Source: CAYMUR01 sp964393615 (GTDB lineage: Bacteria; Planctomycetota; Planctomycetia; Pirellulales; Pirellulaceae). Taken from it: DNA of 56,492 nt. The notes beneath the pieces are model-generated. The model ran no database searches. It saw only the letters and a program-made list of their open reading frames with translations, and was not told where the DNA came from. This document shows, in pieces, positions 9,921 through 19,932 of the stretch. Within the stretch, counting starts at the first letter, position 1. Every line of letters begins with the position of its first letter. The stretch lies in the NCBI GenBank assembly GCA_964393615.1, contig CAYMUR010000025.1, positions 1 through 56,492 of the forward strand. Reading direction: 5' to 3'. Made by a program: the position numbers and the translations under genes.

Positions 9921-10913
9921 GAGATTCACATTTTAAACTCTGGTGGTACCTTTCGTTTGTATATATCCTGCCCCTGTCAGAAATGTCAAGAACTCAAAGC
10001 CTTCCCAGGAGAGGACTGCTTCTTTCACCAATGAGGCGCCAATTCCACCCACTGCATTCAGGAAGGTTGCCAACCTTGTCTAATGCCTATCATACTTTTC
10101 GCCAAAACATTTATCCACGTTGTCTTCCAAAAAAACTGGCTACTCTCGATATCGGACTCGCAATTCCAGTTTCTCCAACAACAAAGGCCGGCGAGTGCCA
10201 GTACGCTCCTTCACCCGTACGCCCGGCTGTGTCATCTCCTCTGTTTCAAGAGAATGGCCGGCACTCGACCTGGTTTCCTTGGGCCTAACGTTCATGTCCA
10301 TGCGTTTCCGGATGATTATTTCAATCTGCTAAACATCGTTTCCAACTTATATTTTATTCCAGTTTTCGTTGTAAAACAGGGACTCCGTCATTGGCTCGAT
10401 TTCAAAGAATTCTATCAGGGCTTGTTGCCAGATCAATTCGCCCGTATCCCACAAACGAATAGACCGCATACGGTACAGCTTACCGTCATAATTCACGTGG
10501 CGACATATCTCGCAAAATTCAACCATGGCACCGGGACCACCAAGATCTAACACAGCAGCATATCTTCTGTCGACTTGGCGGTTGTACAATGCTTCTTACT
10601 GCGAAAGATTTCGGATCACTGCACAGGGCTGCTCAGCACAAACCGATAAACTGTTGGTAGCAGATAAGCGAAATCGCCACCATGGCTGTCAGAAAGCTGA
10701 ATATTTCTCGCCCGATTGCCTTTCCGATCGTGGCTCACAGAACTCGCAAACCAGCCAGCTTTCGTCTTCACCAAGTAATTTTGGTCGTCAAGAAGGTTTT
10801 GACCCACACGCGACAAACCATGCCTGCCTTCGACAAACCAGGGCCATTCTCTATCACAACTTGGCACTTGTACGTGGTTCGGATCAGTGTATTTCCGGTT
10901 AGCCCACTGCCGT
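9921..10913. other. Approx. 1 kb gap, possible decayed minus-strand coding sequence
   Basis: No gene is recognisable. On the minus strand two stretches read like protein in different frames: about 10911-10616, with no start codon (contains REWPWFVEGRHGLSRVGQN), and 10589-10347, with only a TTG start (contains CHVNYDG-like residues and SIRLWDTGELIWQQA). They could be pieces of one frameshifted gene downstream of the WD40 gene. I recognise no family in either piece, so I do not annotate them as genes. Confidence 0.3.
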
Positions 10914-13900
10914 TCATTCTGCTACGACCGATTCGGCCTCACCATCGAGGCTTGGAGCCTCAAAGGTAACAATCGCATTCCCATCACTTTTCCAAAAACG
11001 GACCACGCTGTCGTGACCGCCACCCACAACAACCTGGCCATTGGCACTGACATCCACCGAATACATAAAATCCGTTGCGCCTTCAAGATTGGTCGATTTA
11101 TCGCCATTAATAGTCTTTACCTGCTTGTCACCACTCGACGCGACGACGACTTCGCTATCCGCCACAAAACGGACAGAAGTGACCTCTTTACTAAACCCAC
11201 TGGTTGTTCGTGTTTGTTCACCATTACGAACATTCCAAAATTTGATCACTTTGTCTGCTCCACTGGTAGCTAACAAGCGTCCATCACATTGCCAGCTGAT
11301 TCCCAGAACATGGTGGGTATGCCCTTCGAAGGTCCGGACGATTTCTCCACCTTCGAGATCAAAAATCTTAGCAAATCGATCGGCCGCGCCACTGGCAATC
11401 TGTTTACCGTCGGGCGAAAATTCCACACCAAAAACAGTGTCGCTGTGGGCTTCTGAAATTTCTTTCACCAAAGAACCGTCGTCGACTTTCCAAACCTTCA
11501 ATTCGCCACTGCGTGACGGTTCACCCCCCCCCGTGACCAGCATTGTACCATCAGGACTGAAGTCGAGGGCAGTCACACGATCCACCAATTGCTGCGGTGA
11601 ATCTACCGTGCCGATGGCACGCACAAGTTTCCACGAAGGGTTGGTCTCCCAGGCAATTGCCGTACCATTGGTAGCCGTTGATATCAGGCCACCACCTCGG
11701 GTATAAGCGACAGCCATGATCGTCGCTTCTTGTCCCGCATAGGTTTCCACGGCGGCACCAGCTTCCGATTCCCACGTTCGAACTGTTTGATCATCACCAG
11801 CGGTGGCCAGCAACCGACCGTCCGGTGAAAAGGCGATTGCATGGAGAGGCTTTTCAGTACTTGTGGCGACCGCATTGGCAGGTTCTAGACGCGTCTGAAC
11901 CTGTTTGTGATACTCCTCGGCCTGCTGGTGTAATAATTCCAAACTGGGAATGGTCTCGACCACCTTGTCCAAATTCTCTTTGCTGTTCTGGAGGGTACGA
12001 GTTTTGTTTTTTACATTGGTCTCTGCATTGTCCTTTTTGCCGATTGCCTGCTGAACAGCTTCGTCCAGTTTTTTCTGTTTTTCTTCCGTTTCCTTCACTC
12101 CGTTCTGTGCTTTGGTGAGCTCTTCCATCATTCGCGTCACATTGGTTTCTGCGTCTGTTTTACTACTGCGTGCATCAGCAACGCCATCTGCAGCCATGGC
12201 TCTTCTCTCTTCACCAGATTTCTGGCTCACATCAGCTTGTTGCTGCACCGCCTGCGTGATCCCCAACACTAGATTCGCAAGCGCTTTGTTTTCTGCTTGT
12301 TCCCTGGCAACACCTTCCAGTTTCACCAAACCATCTGCTAAGGTATCTAATGCAATTTCTTTTGCCACGGCAACGTCCTGAACGTACTTGTCGGCATTCT
12401 TCAGATTCGCTTGTGCCTCGTCAATCACTTGGTCTGCAGCTTGAACTTTTTGCTCAGCCAATTGCTTTTCAGTTTCGTATTGCGATACCAGTCCCTTGGC
12501 ATTTTGAATTGCCTTGCGACCTGCTTCCTGATCGGCAGCCGATTTCTTAACCGATTCGACTGATGCATTGAATTCTTCGTCGGCTTTTTTCAGATTTTCC
12601 TCGCTAGTCTTAACGCTATTTTCTTCATCCTCTTTTCGTTTGTTCGCAGCATCCAGATCTGCCTTATTTCCATTAACGTGTCGCAAAGCAACCGCCACAT
12701 CACGAGTCACTTTATCGACGTGAAATTTCGCACGAAAATCTCCGCGCATTTCCACGATTTCCGCGCCATCTTCGACGTTCCATAGTTTGGCAACATGGTT
12801 GGAACTGGCCGAAGCAAAACGCTGGCCGTCCGGCCGAACAGCAACGGCGGTTACCGGACCCCCGTGGTTCATCTCACGAATCTGCGTACCAGCCATCACA
12901 TCCCAAAGGCGCAACATCTGGTCCAGCCCCCCGGATAATAATTGCATACCGCTTGACGACACAGCTGCCAACGAAGTAACCGCTCCGCCATGGCCGGACA
13001 ATTCTTTGACAAGTTGCAAAGATTTATCTTCAGCATTTTTTTCAGGCAAATCCCAAATTCGAACGATGTGGTCAGCACCTGCCGTCGCAATGAATTGCGG
13101 CTCGCCAATCAATGCGACTGAGTTCACTGCAGCCGGTGTTTCGACAGCGTTGACCTGCTGCCCAGCGGCGACGTTCCAAATACGAAGTGTTTTGTCCTGT
13201 GATCCGGAAATAAGCTGGGTATCCCCATGAGAAAAAGCCAGGCCACTCACGGCACCTTCGTGACCTTCGAGTACCTGCTGTAACATATTATCAACGAGTG
13301 TATATAATTGAATTCTGCCGCTTTCCTCTCCAAAAGCAACCCATTGGCCGTCACTGCTAACCGCCAAGGAATGTACCGAACCTTGCAGACCTGAAAACTC
13401 CTGCTTCCGTATATTTTGCGGTCGCTGCCAAATTTTTACAGTGCGATAGCCACCCGACGCAATCAGATTACTGTCAGGGCTGAATCGCAATGATTGCACC
13501 AAGTCAAGATGCGCTACACCAGGCCCCTTGTAGATACCCCGTTGCGACAAGGTTGGGTCGGTCAAACGACCCATTTCTCGTTTGCTAGGTACATGATAAA
13601 GGAAAATCTGGTTAGCCCGACCCGCCGCAGCATATTGGCCATCAGGCGAAATGGATACAGCATAGATTGGATTAATTCCAGGCGGCAACGGTTGCCAATC
13701 TACAACATGGTCCGTCGCGGATATTTCGCCTTTTGCCCCCTGGTCAATCCAAAGCTTAATCCAACCTAATTCTGCTGGCGTCAATGGTTCGGCACCGACT
13801 TCATTGTCCTCGGGAGGCATGTGAGGCTCTTCCTGCCATGTACCAAGTTTTAGCAAGAGACTCTCAGAACCTTTTCCCGGTACCACAGCGGGGCCATCGA

Positions 13901-14174
13901 CCCCTCCTTGCAAAATAGTTTGCGGTGTCTCCAACACGAGGTCACTTTCTGCATCCGTACTGTTATGACAAGCCAGACATTTACGGCGCAAAATCGGTAA
14001 AACTACCTTTTCAAAGTCTACCGCCCCTTCGCTCTGCACGTCGCCTATCGCAATCGTACCGTTGGCATCGCCCTCCTCGGATAACACGGGCGTTTCGCTG
14101 AGCAAGGCGAAACAGGTACCAACAGCCCATAAAAAAGAACCAACCCAAAAGAAAGTTTTATCAAATCTTGCCAT
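10914..14174 (-). CDS. PSCyt1-WD40-coiled coil-WD40 protein
   Basis: This large secreted or anchored protein has about 1086 residues. After a hydrophobic N-terminus (WVGSFLWAVGTCFALL) comes a PSCyt1 domain with the CLACH heme motif at residues 66-70 and the typical GGVDGPAVVPGKGSES and MPPEDN segments. WD40 repeats fill about residues 160-480, with SGSQDKTLRIWNV among them. A long Ala/Glu/Lys-rich coiled coil covers about 485-760, and a second WD40 block runs to the C-terminus (for example SGADKVIKFWNV). I chose the ATG at 14174 because the 34 upstream residues are basic and do not form a signal peptide. It is the last gene of a four-gene module with DUF1549, DUF1501 and PPC-like proteins. 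The architecture suggests a heme-bearing scaffold; no function is known. Confidence 0.9.
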   Translation of the reverse strand: MARFDKTFFWVGSFLWAVGTCFALLSETPVLSEEGDANGTIAIGDVQSEGAVDFEKVVLPILRRKCLACHNSTDAESDLVLETPQTILQGGVDGPAVVPGKGSESLLLKLGTWQEEPHMPPEDNEVGAEPLTPAELGWIKLWIDQGAKGEISATDHVVDWQPLPPGINPIYAVSISPDGQYAAAGRANQIFLYHVPSKREMGRLTDPTLSQRGIYKGPGVAHLDLVQSLRFSPDSNLIASGGYRTVKIWQRPQNIRKQEFSGLQGSVHSLAVSSDGQWVAFGEESGRIQLYTLVDNMLQQVLEGHEGAVSGLAFSHGDTQLISGSQDKTLRIWNVAAGQQVNAVETPAAVNSVALIGEPQFIATAGADHIVRIWDLPEKNAEDKSLQLVKELSGHGGAVTSLAAVSSSGMQLLSGGLDQMLRLWDVMAGTQIREMNHGGPVTAVAVRPDGQRFASASSNHVAKLWNVEDGAEIVEMRGDFRAKFHVDKVTRDVAVALRHVNGNKADLDAANKRKEDEENSVKTSEENLKKADEEFNASVESVKKSAADQEAGRKAIQNAKGLVSQYETEKQLAEQKVQAADQVIDEAQANLKNADKYVQDVAVAKEIALDTLADGLVKLEGVAREQAENKALANLVLGITQAVQQQADVSQKSGEERRAMAADGVADARSSKTDAETNVTRMMEELTKAQNGVKETEEKQKKLDEAVQQAIGKKDNAETNVKNKTRTLQNSKENLDKVVETIPSLELLHQQAEEYHKQVQTRLEPANAVATSTEKPLHAIAFSPDGRLLATAGDDQTVRTWESEAGAAVETYAGQEATIMAVAYTRGGGLISTATNGTAIAWETNPSWKLVRAIGTVDSPQQLVDRVTALDFSPDGTMLVTGGGEPSRSGELKVWKVDDGSLVKEISEAHSDTVFGVEFSPDGKQIASGAADRFAKIFDLEGGEIVRTFEGHTHHVLGISWQCDGRLLATSGADKVIKFWNVRNGEQTRTTSGFSKEVTSVRFVADSEVVVASSGDKQVKTINGDKSTNLEGATDFMYSVDVSANGQVVVGGGHDSVVRFWKSDGNAIVTFEAPSLDGEAESVVAE

Positions 14175-14503
14175 GACACCCGTTCTGCAAAAATAAAGTA
14201 CTGAGAAAGAGGTTGCTGGGTTACCCCAACGTTTGATCCAAAACTTTTTTTTGTGCCGGCATGTTTGCGGTGGCACACATCCCCTGTGATGTTAACTCAT
14301 ACCCAGTCAACTGTCATTCGGATTTTTTGGCCAGTATGCAGCACACGTAACCAATCATCGGAACGACGACTCACGTACAAGTACCCTGTACTATTATACT
14401 GTTAACTCTTCTTGTAATCATCTCAGCTTTTATTCACAATTCCGAAAGTATGTGCTTGGCCTACGCATTACGTCCCTTGCATGCCGTACGCGTTAATTGT
14501 CGA
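14175..14503 (-). promoter_or_regulatory. Intergenic region with a candidate promoter for the WD40 gene
   Basis: The 329-bp space upstream of the WD40 gene is larger than other spacings in this run. On the minus strand it contains a perfect TATAAT at 14398-14393, about 220 bp before the ATG. No good TTGACA-like -35 sits at the right distance, so the call is weak. If real, the WD40 gene would be partly independent of the three genes before it. Confidence 0.25.
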
Positions 14504-16261
14504 TTATTTTGCCACAGCTGTCAGCCAGATGGATTGAAAGCTGGTGTTGAGTCTTTGTGTCGTCCTCGCAACACGTCGCATCTCTCTAGGCTCCGTGGTG
14601 GTTCCAACAATTCGGATGGGGCCAGAAAAACTGTCACCCGTGGTGGAAAATTTAAAACTGACTTTTTCCGCAGTTTCTCCTGTCGGCTCAGAAACAACCG
14701 GAGAAGCGGTAACTCCAGGTGGCAAGCCAAGCGGTTCAAGTGTAATAGCACCAATGGATTCGTCGGTTGATTTTCGTCGTAGTATTTTCACTTCGAATTC
14801 CACTGGCTTTTCCGCGCTGACCGTGATCGTGTCGCTACTTGCTGATAGTTCAAAGTCAGGTTCTTCGAACCTGACCGTCAGACAATAAACATAGCGTTCA
14901 CCACCGTGAAGATACTGTTCGCCCACTGTTAAACGATAATCTCCCGCTTGCGTTGCCGTATGCGTAATGACCGCTTCTTGGGACTTATTTGGCGCGTTGA
15001 CTTCGGTAACCTGTGAACCAGATGGATCATAAAATCGTACGACAGGTGACAATGGTAAATGTAGATTTTGTGATTCTACCGAAATAATTACCTGTTCTCC
15101 CTTTTTCAGCGTTACTTGAAACTCATCCACTTCACGCGGAATCCCAAGACGCCCAGTCACCGCAATGGGTGGCTGCAAACGCATGGGAGCATTCTGGCCT
15201 GGTTCCGCCATTACCGAAGACGTCCCGTGCGGCGCCAGACGGACTCTCGCTGACCCACCGAAGGAAAGTGCGAAGGCTAATCCAATCCGAGCGTTGGGTG
15301 GAATCCTCAACGCTCCAGGAACCTCAAGCTCTGGACAACCCTCCAATAACGTCCCGCCAAAAACGACAACAGGTATCTTCGTGTTGGGTGGAATATTCCA
15401 CCCCAACACCTCAACCTCTCCCGGCTCCGACTGCGAAACGGATAACGGTAGTGAGTGCGTGATAAACGGACCAGTCGTCAAGCTAAGACGGTAGATGTAG
15501 GAAGGCTCTCCTTGAAAAACGATGGACCTATTCGGAGTGGAAGGAAAAGCAAATAACCGTACAACGTACGTGGTCGTCCGCGGTGCGGTAAATGTTAACC
15601 GCGGGTCAAGTCCAACATCATCATGGTTCTCCGCTAACACAAATCCTTCCGCTGAAGCCACCTGTAAAATCGCGTCCATGGGAGACCCTAGCCGCGTATT
15701 AGCATCCACGGTAGCCACCAAAGTTTGTCCACGTTCCAACTTCACCATGAATCCGTCCACATCCCCATTCTCTTGTAACACGCCGTTGATCGTGACGCTG
15801 TTTTCCGTCAGCACCTGAGACTCATGGGGCAAATCATTAGGTTCTTCTTCACCGATTTCTGGAAAATTTCCAATTAAAAATGGGACTGGTGCCGAAATCC
15901 CCTCTTCGTTGTAAAGCCTCACCCAAGTCCGATCAGCGGCCAAATCTGCCGGAACAGTAATTTCCAACTTTCCTTTTTCCTCTCCTAACACAACATTAAG
16001 CCCTGGTGCCCAAACTTTTACAGGCCAGGAAAATTCTCCCTTACACGTGGTGACAAACTTAGAACCTCGTTGCCCACCAGGAGGGATTACCGTTTCAATG
16101 GTTGGTGGTGCCGAAAATGCCGTGAAGGGATGCATTGCAATCAGTAAACAAATCACAACAATCCGTAGGCAGAATGCTTTCCGTCTTGAAAAGTAGCGGA
16201 GTCGTTGATCCCTGGTATCGCCAGCTTCCGAATAAACGTCGTATACAACTCGTAGCTGCAC
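14504..16261 (-). CDS. Secreted PPC-domain-like beta-sandwich protein
   Basis: The protein is about 585 residues. A hydrophobic export segment (LRIVVICLLIAMHPFTAFSA) is followed by beta-rich domains. Segments such as EEEPNDLPHESQVL, VDGFMVKLERGQTLVATVDA and VDEFQVTLKKGEQVIISVES are typical of bacterial pre-peptidase C-terminal (PPC) domains, present at least twice. The reading frame extends to a TTG at 16333 next to the stop of the upstream gene. I prefer the GTG at 16261 because an AAGGAG Shine-Dalgarno (16271-16276) lies 9 nt before it. It still leaves about 25 residues ahead of the hydrophobic core. It sits between the DUF1501 and PSCyt1-WD40 genes, a recurring planctomycete arrangement, and probably forms part of the same surface machinery. 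No catalytic motif is seen. Confidence 0.75.
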   Translation of the reverse strand: MQLRVVYDVYSEAGDTRDQRLRYFSRRKAFCLRIVVICLLIAMHPFTAFSAPPTIETVIPPGGQRGSKFVTTCKGEFSWPVKVWAPGLNVVLGEEKGKLEITVPADLAADRTWVRLYNEEGISAPVPFLIGNFPEIGEEEPNDLPHESQVLTENSVTINGVLQENGDVDGFMVKLERGQTLVATVDANTRLGSPMDAILQVASAEGFVLAENHDDVGLDPRLTFTAPRTTTYVVRLFAFPSTPNRSIVFQGEPSYIYRLSLTTGPFITHSLPLSVSQSEPGEVEVLGWNIPPNTKIPVVVFGGTLLEGCPELEVPGALRIPPNARIGLAFALSFGGSARVRLAPHGTSSVMAEPGQNAPMRLQPPIAVTGRLGIPREVDEFQVTLKKGEQVIISVESQNLHLPLSPVVRFYDPSGSQVTEVNAPNKSQEAVITHTATQAGDYRLTVGEQYLHGGERYVYCLTVRFEEPDFELSASSDTITVSAEKPVEFEVKILRRKSTDESIGAITLEPLGLPPGVTASPVVSEPTGETAEKVSFKFSTTGDSFSGPIRIVGTTTEPREMRRVARTTQRLNTSFQSIWLTAVAK

Positions 16262-16336
16262 GCTGAAAAGCTCCTTTGTCCGCAGGCCAATGCAACCCAG
16301 TTTTTGCCTGTAGTCCGCTACTTGCCACTCCAATAC

Positions 16337-17668
16337 CTACATCAACTCCGTAATAGGACGTGGATCACTCACCAAATGAACCGGCCGACCGGAACGGTTA
16401 TAAAGAATACTATCAGGTTGAATACCGAGCTTGAGATAGATACTTGAAACAAGATTCTCAGGACCATAAATCTTCTCAATCGACGTGTAACCATTTCGGT
16501 CAGTTGCCCCAACAATTTGGCCACGCGGAGTACCGCACCCGGCCACGAGAACCGAAATGGCATTTGACCAGTGGTCTCGACCTGGAGCACTTCGACCTGA
16601 AAGTTTCGTGATTTTTGGTGTCCTTCCAAACTCTCCCATTACCAGGACAACCGTGGTTTCTAACAACCCACGCTGATCCAAATCTTCGATCAGCGTAGCA
16701 ACGACCGGATCAAATGTTTCAGCCCGCTCCCTAAATCTGGGAAAGATACTGCCATGATCGTCCCAGCCGCCATTGGTAAGCGTCACAAAGGGAACTCCCG
16801 CTTCGACCAAACGCCGAGCCAACAAGGCCCGTTGGCCAAATGCGTGCCTTCCAAACGCGTCACGCACCTTATCGGGTTCTTGATCTATCTCGAAGGCACG
16901 CTGTGCGGCAGGCGAAGTAATCAGTGAGACTGCCTGCTGAAAATTCTCATCGACACCAAGAACCGGGTCGGCTGCCGCCCTGTCCTGAAAACGCAAAAAG
17001 GTGTCCAATTGCTCGCGCAGTTTTCGCCGGCTGATCGTTCTAACATCCTCTAATCCCGGAGGAATACTGACATCTCTTACCTGGAACGATTCTTGACTCG
17101 GATCATCACTTACTACAAATGGTGCATGCCGCGCACCCAAAAAATTGGGTCCACCAGACCGGGGCATGGAGGGCATGGAGAAATAAGGAGGAAGCCCGTC
17201 GAGAGCACCTCGTTCGGCTGACGTGACAGACCCCATGCTGGGATGAAAACTGACATGTGCACCACAGCTCACCGGAATTCTCGTTGGAGCACCGGTCATC
17301 ATGTAGTGATTACCAGCTCCATGGTTATTTTGATTGTGGCGTATGGAACGGACAATCGTCAGTTTGTCGCTGATGGCCGCCAGACGCTTCATATTTTCTG
17401 AAAAGAAAACTCCCGGAACCTTGGTCGAGATTGCCTGGAATTCACCACGAAATTCTGCTGGCGCATGAGGCTTGGGATCAAACGTCTCAAAATGGCTTGG
17501 ACCTCCATCCAGCCAGATCAAAATGCAACTCGTCTTGGGCGATGCATTATTTTTCGCAATCGCTCTCAACCGAAGAGCGTCGACAAAACCTCCACCGAGC
17601 AACGCCCCCAATCCAAGCTTCAGGCAATCGCGCCGTTGTGTCCCTTCGCAATTACGATGGACCGCCAT
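16337..17668 (-). CDS. DUF1501 protein
   Basis: This DUF1501 family member has about 443 residues. The N-terminus carries an RR pair (TQRRDCLKLGLGALLGGG), a weak twin-arginine signal with Cys in place of the usual Phe. The family landmarks ILIWLDGGPSHFETFDPKPH, MGEFGRTPKI and GRDHWSNAISVLVAGCG are present. The ATG at 17668 is supported by a strong purine-rich Shine-Dalgarno; an in-frame TTG at 17686 would place the start at the stop codon of the upstream gene and is less likely. It follows the DUF1549/DUF1553 gene with 14 bp between them, so the two are cotranscribed and probably cooperate. Confidence 0.9.
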   Translation of the reverse strand: MAVHRNCEGTQRRDCLKLGLGALLGGGFVDALRLRAIAKNNASPKTSCILIWLDGGPSHFETFDPKPHAPAEFRGEFQAISTKVPGVFFSENMKRLAAISDKLTIVRSIRHNQNNHGAGNHYMMTGAPTRIPVSCGAHVSFHPSMGSVTSAERGALDGLPPYFSMPSMPRSGGPNFLGARHAPFVVSDDPSQESFQVRDVSIPPGLEDVRTISRRKLREQLDTFLRFQDRAAADPVLGVDENFQQAVSLITSPAAQRAFEIDQEPDKVRDAFGRHAFGQRALLARRLVEAGVPFVTLTNGGWDDHGSIFPRFRERAETFDPVVATLIEDLDQRGLLETTVVLVMGEFGRTPKITKLSGRSAPGRDHWSNAISVLVAGCGTPRGQIVGATDRNGYTSIEKIYGPENLVSSIYLKLGIQPDSILYNRSGRPVHLVSDPRPITELM

Positions 17669-17673
17669 GATAT

Positions 17674-17683
17674 CCCCTTTCCT
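17674..17683 (-). promoter_or_regulatory. Ribosome binding site deciding the DUF1501 start
   Basis: The sequence AGGAAAGGGG lies 5 nt upstream of the ATG at 17668 on the minus strand and overlaps the end of the preceding gene. It favours the ATG over the TTG at 17686. Confidence 0.6.
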
Positions 17684-19932
17684 CAATCAATGTACAAAAA
17701 CTCTGGCGTGTTTAACAAAACCCAAAACAGATCCTCGACAGCCTCTCGCCGCTCTTCGGATACCGACAAACTGGCCAACGCTATTTTCGCTTCATCGGCT
17801 TTTGGCAAACGACAGTAAACCCATAAAAATGCTTCCTCCACAATACTTTCATTCGACCGTTCACTGGCGGCCAATTTTGCCGGTCGGGCAGAATCAAGTG
17901 TCAGCTTATGATTGAGCTGTGGAGAATTCATCAGGTGCAAAATCTGCGGCGTGGTAGAATCAGACATCCGCTCACAGGGTGGATCCTGGTTCGGGTCAGG
18001 ACGACCAAACGTGTCAAGAAACAAGGATGATGACCGGTAGGTCCACAGTTGCGTCGCCCGCGACCCCGGTGGCATAGCCGAAAATTCTTCCTGCACATCT
18101 AAAATATCATTCACAGCATCTAACAGAACCTCAGCCTGAAATCTCTGACGATAGAAACGTGAAAAATTATTGAGATCGGAAACATTACGATCCGAGGGTG
18201 TGGAACTGATCCCAAACACATAGGAGTTCAAAATCGTGCGCAACAAATGCTTGATATCATATCCGTTTTGCCGAAAATCCTCGGCCAGATACTCCAAAAG
18301 CGGAGCATTCGTGCCAGGATTCGTCGCACGAAAATCATCAACAGGCTCACAGATCCCGTGGCCCATTAATTCCGACCAGACTCGATTCACCATGACTTTC
18401 GCAAAGTACGGATTGGATGCATCCGTCATCCAATCGGCAAGAACCTCCCGTGGGTCATTCCCTGCCTCAATGGAAACCGGTGATCCGTTGAGAGTCTTTG
18501 GTGCCACAGACGCACCGGTCCTGCCGTGTTTAATTTCGCCACTCGATGTTGTAAAAATCAGTTCTTCAGAACCCGAAATCGGAGGTGATAATCCACCATG
18601 GTGCCCTACCCGTGAAAAGAATGAAGCGAAGCCATAAAAATCATCTTGACTCCAAACCTCGAAAGGGTGGTGATGACACTTGGCACATTCCAAGCGAACC
18701 CCCAAAAACAACTGACTGACCGACGAGGCAACCTCTTCTATCTGCTGCCGATCACGATAGATGACTGTGGCGCCATTTCGCCATGTACTTCCCTGTGCCG
18801 TCACCAATTCGCGCACGAATTGATCGTAAGGTTTATTTTGTCGAAAGGCGTCACGGATCCAGGCATCCAGCATCCAGACCGCCTTAATTCCGACGCGGTA
18901 CGGATTGGGCCGGAGCAAATCGGCCCACTTGTTGGCCCAAAAATCAGCGTATTCCGGACGGTCCAAGAGCTGGTCGACCAGCTTCTGATGCTTGTCCGGA
19001 TCGCTATCCACTAGGAAGGCACGCGTCTCGTCGGGCGTTGGTAACCGACCGATCGCACGCAGATAAGTCCGACGCTGTAATGTCGTTTCTTTCGCAGGCG
19101 CCGATGGCAGCATTCCCAATAACTTGAGCTTGTTCCATACCAATTCGTCAATCGGATTGTTTTTCGGCAATTTCTCGTAAACTTCATCAGCTACATTGCC
19201 GGGTAATGGAATGGTCACGTGACAAACAGCAATGTGGTTCATATATCGCACCATGATCGCTGTTTCTCCAGGAATAGGGCCCGCCTTCAACTGACCTTCT
19301 TCCGAGATCGTGGCAATCGTTCCGTCATTGGACTGAAATGTGCTCGTGTCGGTCACCTCTCTTTGACTGCCATCCGTGTATTCCGCGACAACCCGTAACG
19401 GTACACTTTGCTGAGGTACTAAGCTCTGGGTGTCAGGCTCGACCAGAACACGAATTAACTGTGGAGCATCTACCGGTGTGCGAGGCGCCCCACCCTCGAT
19501 CCAGCCAAGTAACAATTCGTAATAGGGACTCCCCAGCGAAAATCGTTCGCCCCCTCCATGCGGCACTTGACCGGTTGCCTTCAACAACAACAGACTCGAC
19601 GCGGGTCCTGCCGAAAAAATACGACGACCACGCCCCGCCAAAACAAGCATGTCATAGTCAAAATCAGAATCAAAACCAAGGAGTGACAAGGCAAATCCAT
19701 TCTGGCCGCCAGATTTCCCATGACACGCTCCTGCATTACAACCAAATCGTGTAAGCAATGGCTGAACATCCCTCTCGAACGTGATTCGAGCAGGTACTGG
19801 CGTTGCCACAGCGATTTTTCCCGCATCCGCCACTGGCGCGCCACACAGGCCAAAGACCGCAGACAACAAAAGAAGCCCGGCTGCCTGGTCACTATTTTTC
19901 CGTCTGGTATTTCTTCGCCTGATGGGATACAC
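17683..19932 (-). CDS. Secreted DUF1549/DUF1553 protein with N-terminal C-x4-CH motif and Ig-like domain
   Basis: The protein has 749 residues and a GTG start. A signal sequence (AAGLLLLSAVFGLCGAPVADA) precedes a cytochrome-like segment with CNAGACH at residues 65-71 and the conserved KSGGQNGFALSLLGFD. This is the C-x4-CH variant common in one planctomycete subgroup. Next comes a bacterial Ig-like (BIG2) domain around 150-240 (RVVAEYTDGSQREVTDTSTF). DUF1549 follows with a second heme-type motif CAKCH at 416-420, and the DUF1553 domain closes the protein (FAKVMVNRVWSELMGHGICE). It heads the four-gene minus-strand run and is followed 14 bp later by DUF1501. The two motifs suggest up to two hemes, which is not proven. 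Confidence 0.9.
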   Translation of the reverse strand: MYPIRRRNTRRKNSDQAAGLLLLSAVFGLCGAPVADAGKIAVATPVPARITFERDVQPLLTRFGCNAGACHGKSGGQNGFALSLLGFDSDFDYDMLVLAGRGRRIFSAGPASSLLLLKATGQVPHGGGERFSLGSPYYELLLGWIEGGAPRTPVDAPQLIRVLVEPDTQSLVPQQSVPLRVVAEYTDGSQREVTDTSTFQSNDGTIATISEEGQLKAGPIPGETAIMVRYMNHIAVCHVTIPLPGNVADEVYEKLPKNNPIDELVWNKLKLLGMLPSAPAKETTLQRRTYLRAIGRLPTPDETRAFLVDSDPDKHQKLVDQLLDRPEYADFWANKWADLLRPNPYRVGIKAVWMLDAWIRDAFRQNKPYDQFVRELVTAQGSTWRNGATVIYRDRQQIEEVASSVSQLFLGVRLECAKCHHHPFEVWSQDDFYGFASFFSRVGHHGGLSPPISGSEELIFTTSSGEIKHGRTGASVAPKTLNGSPVSIEAGNDPREVLADWMTDASNPYFAKVMVNRVWSELMGHGICEPVDDFRATNPGTNAPLLEYLAEDFRQNGYDIKHLLRTILNSYVFGISSTPSDRNVSDLNNFSRFYRQRFQAEVLLDAVNDILDVQEEFSAMPPGSRATQLWTYRSSSLFLDTFGRPDPNQDPPCERMSDSTTPQILHLMNSPQLNHKLTLDSARPAKLAASERSNESIVEEAFLWVYCRLPKADEAKIALASLSVSEERREAVEDLFWVLLNTPEFLYID

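Noticed and set aside
14175..14276. 34-codon extension of the PSCyt1-WD40 protein
   Set aside because: It is basic and unrelated to a signal peptide, while the ATG at 14174 gives a usual export signal.
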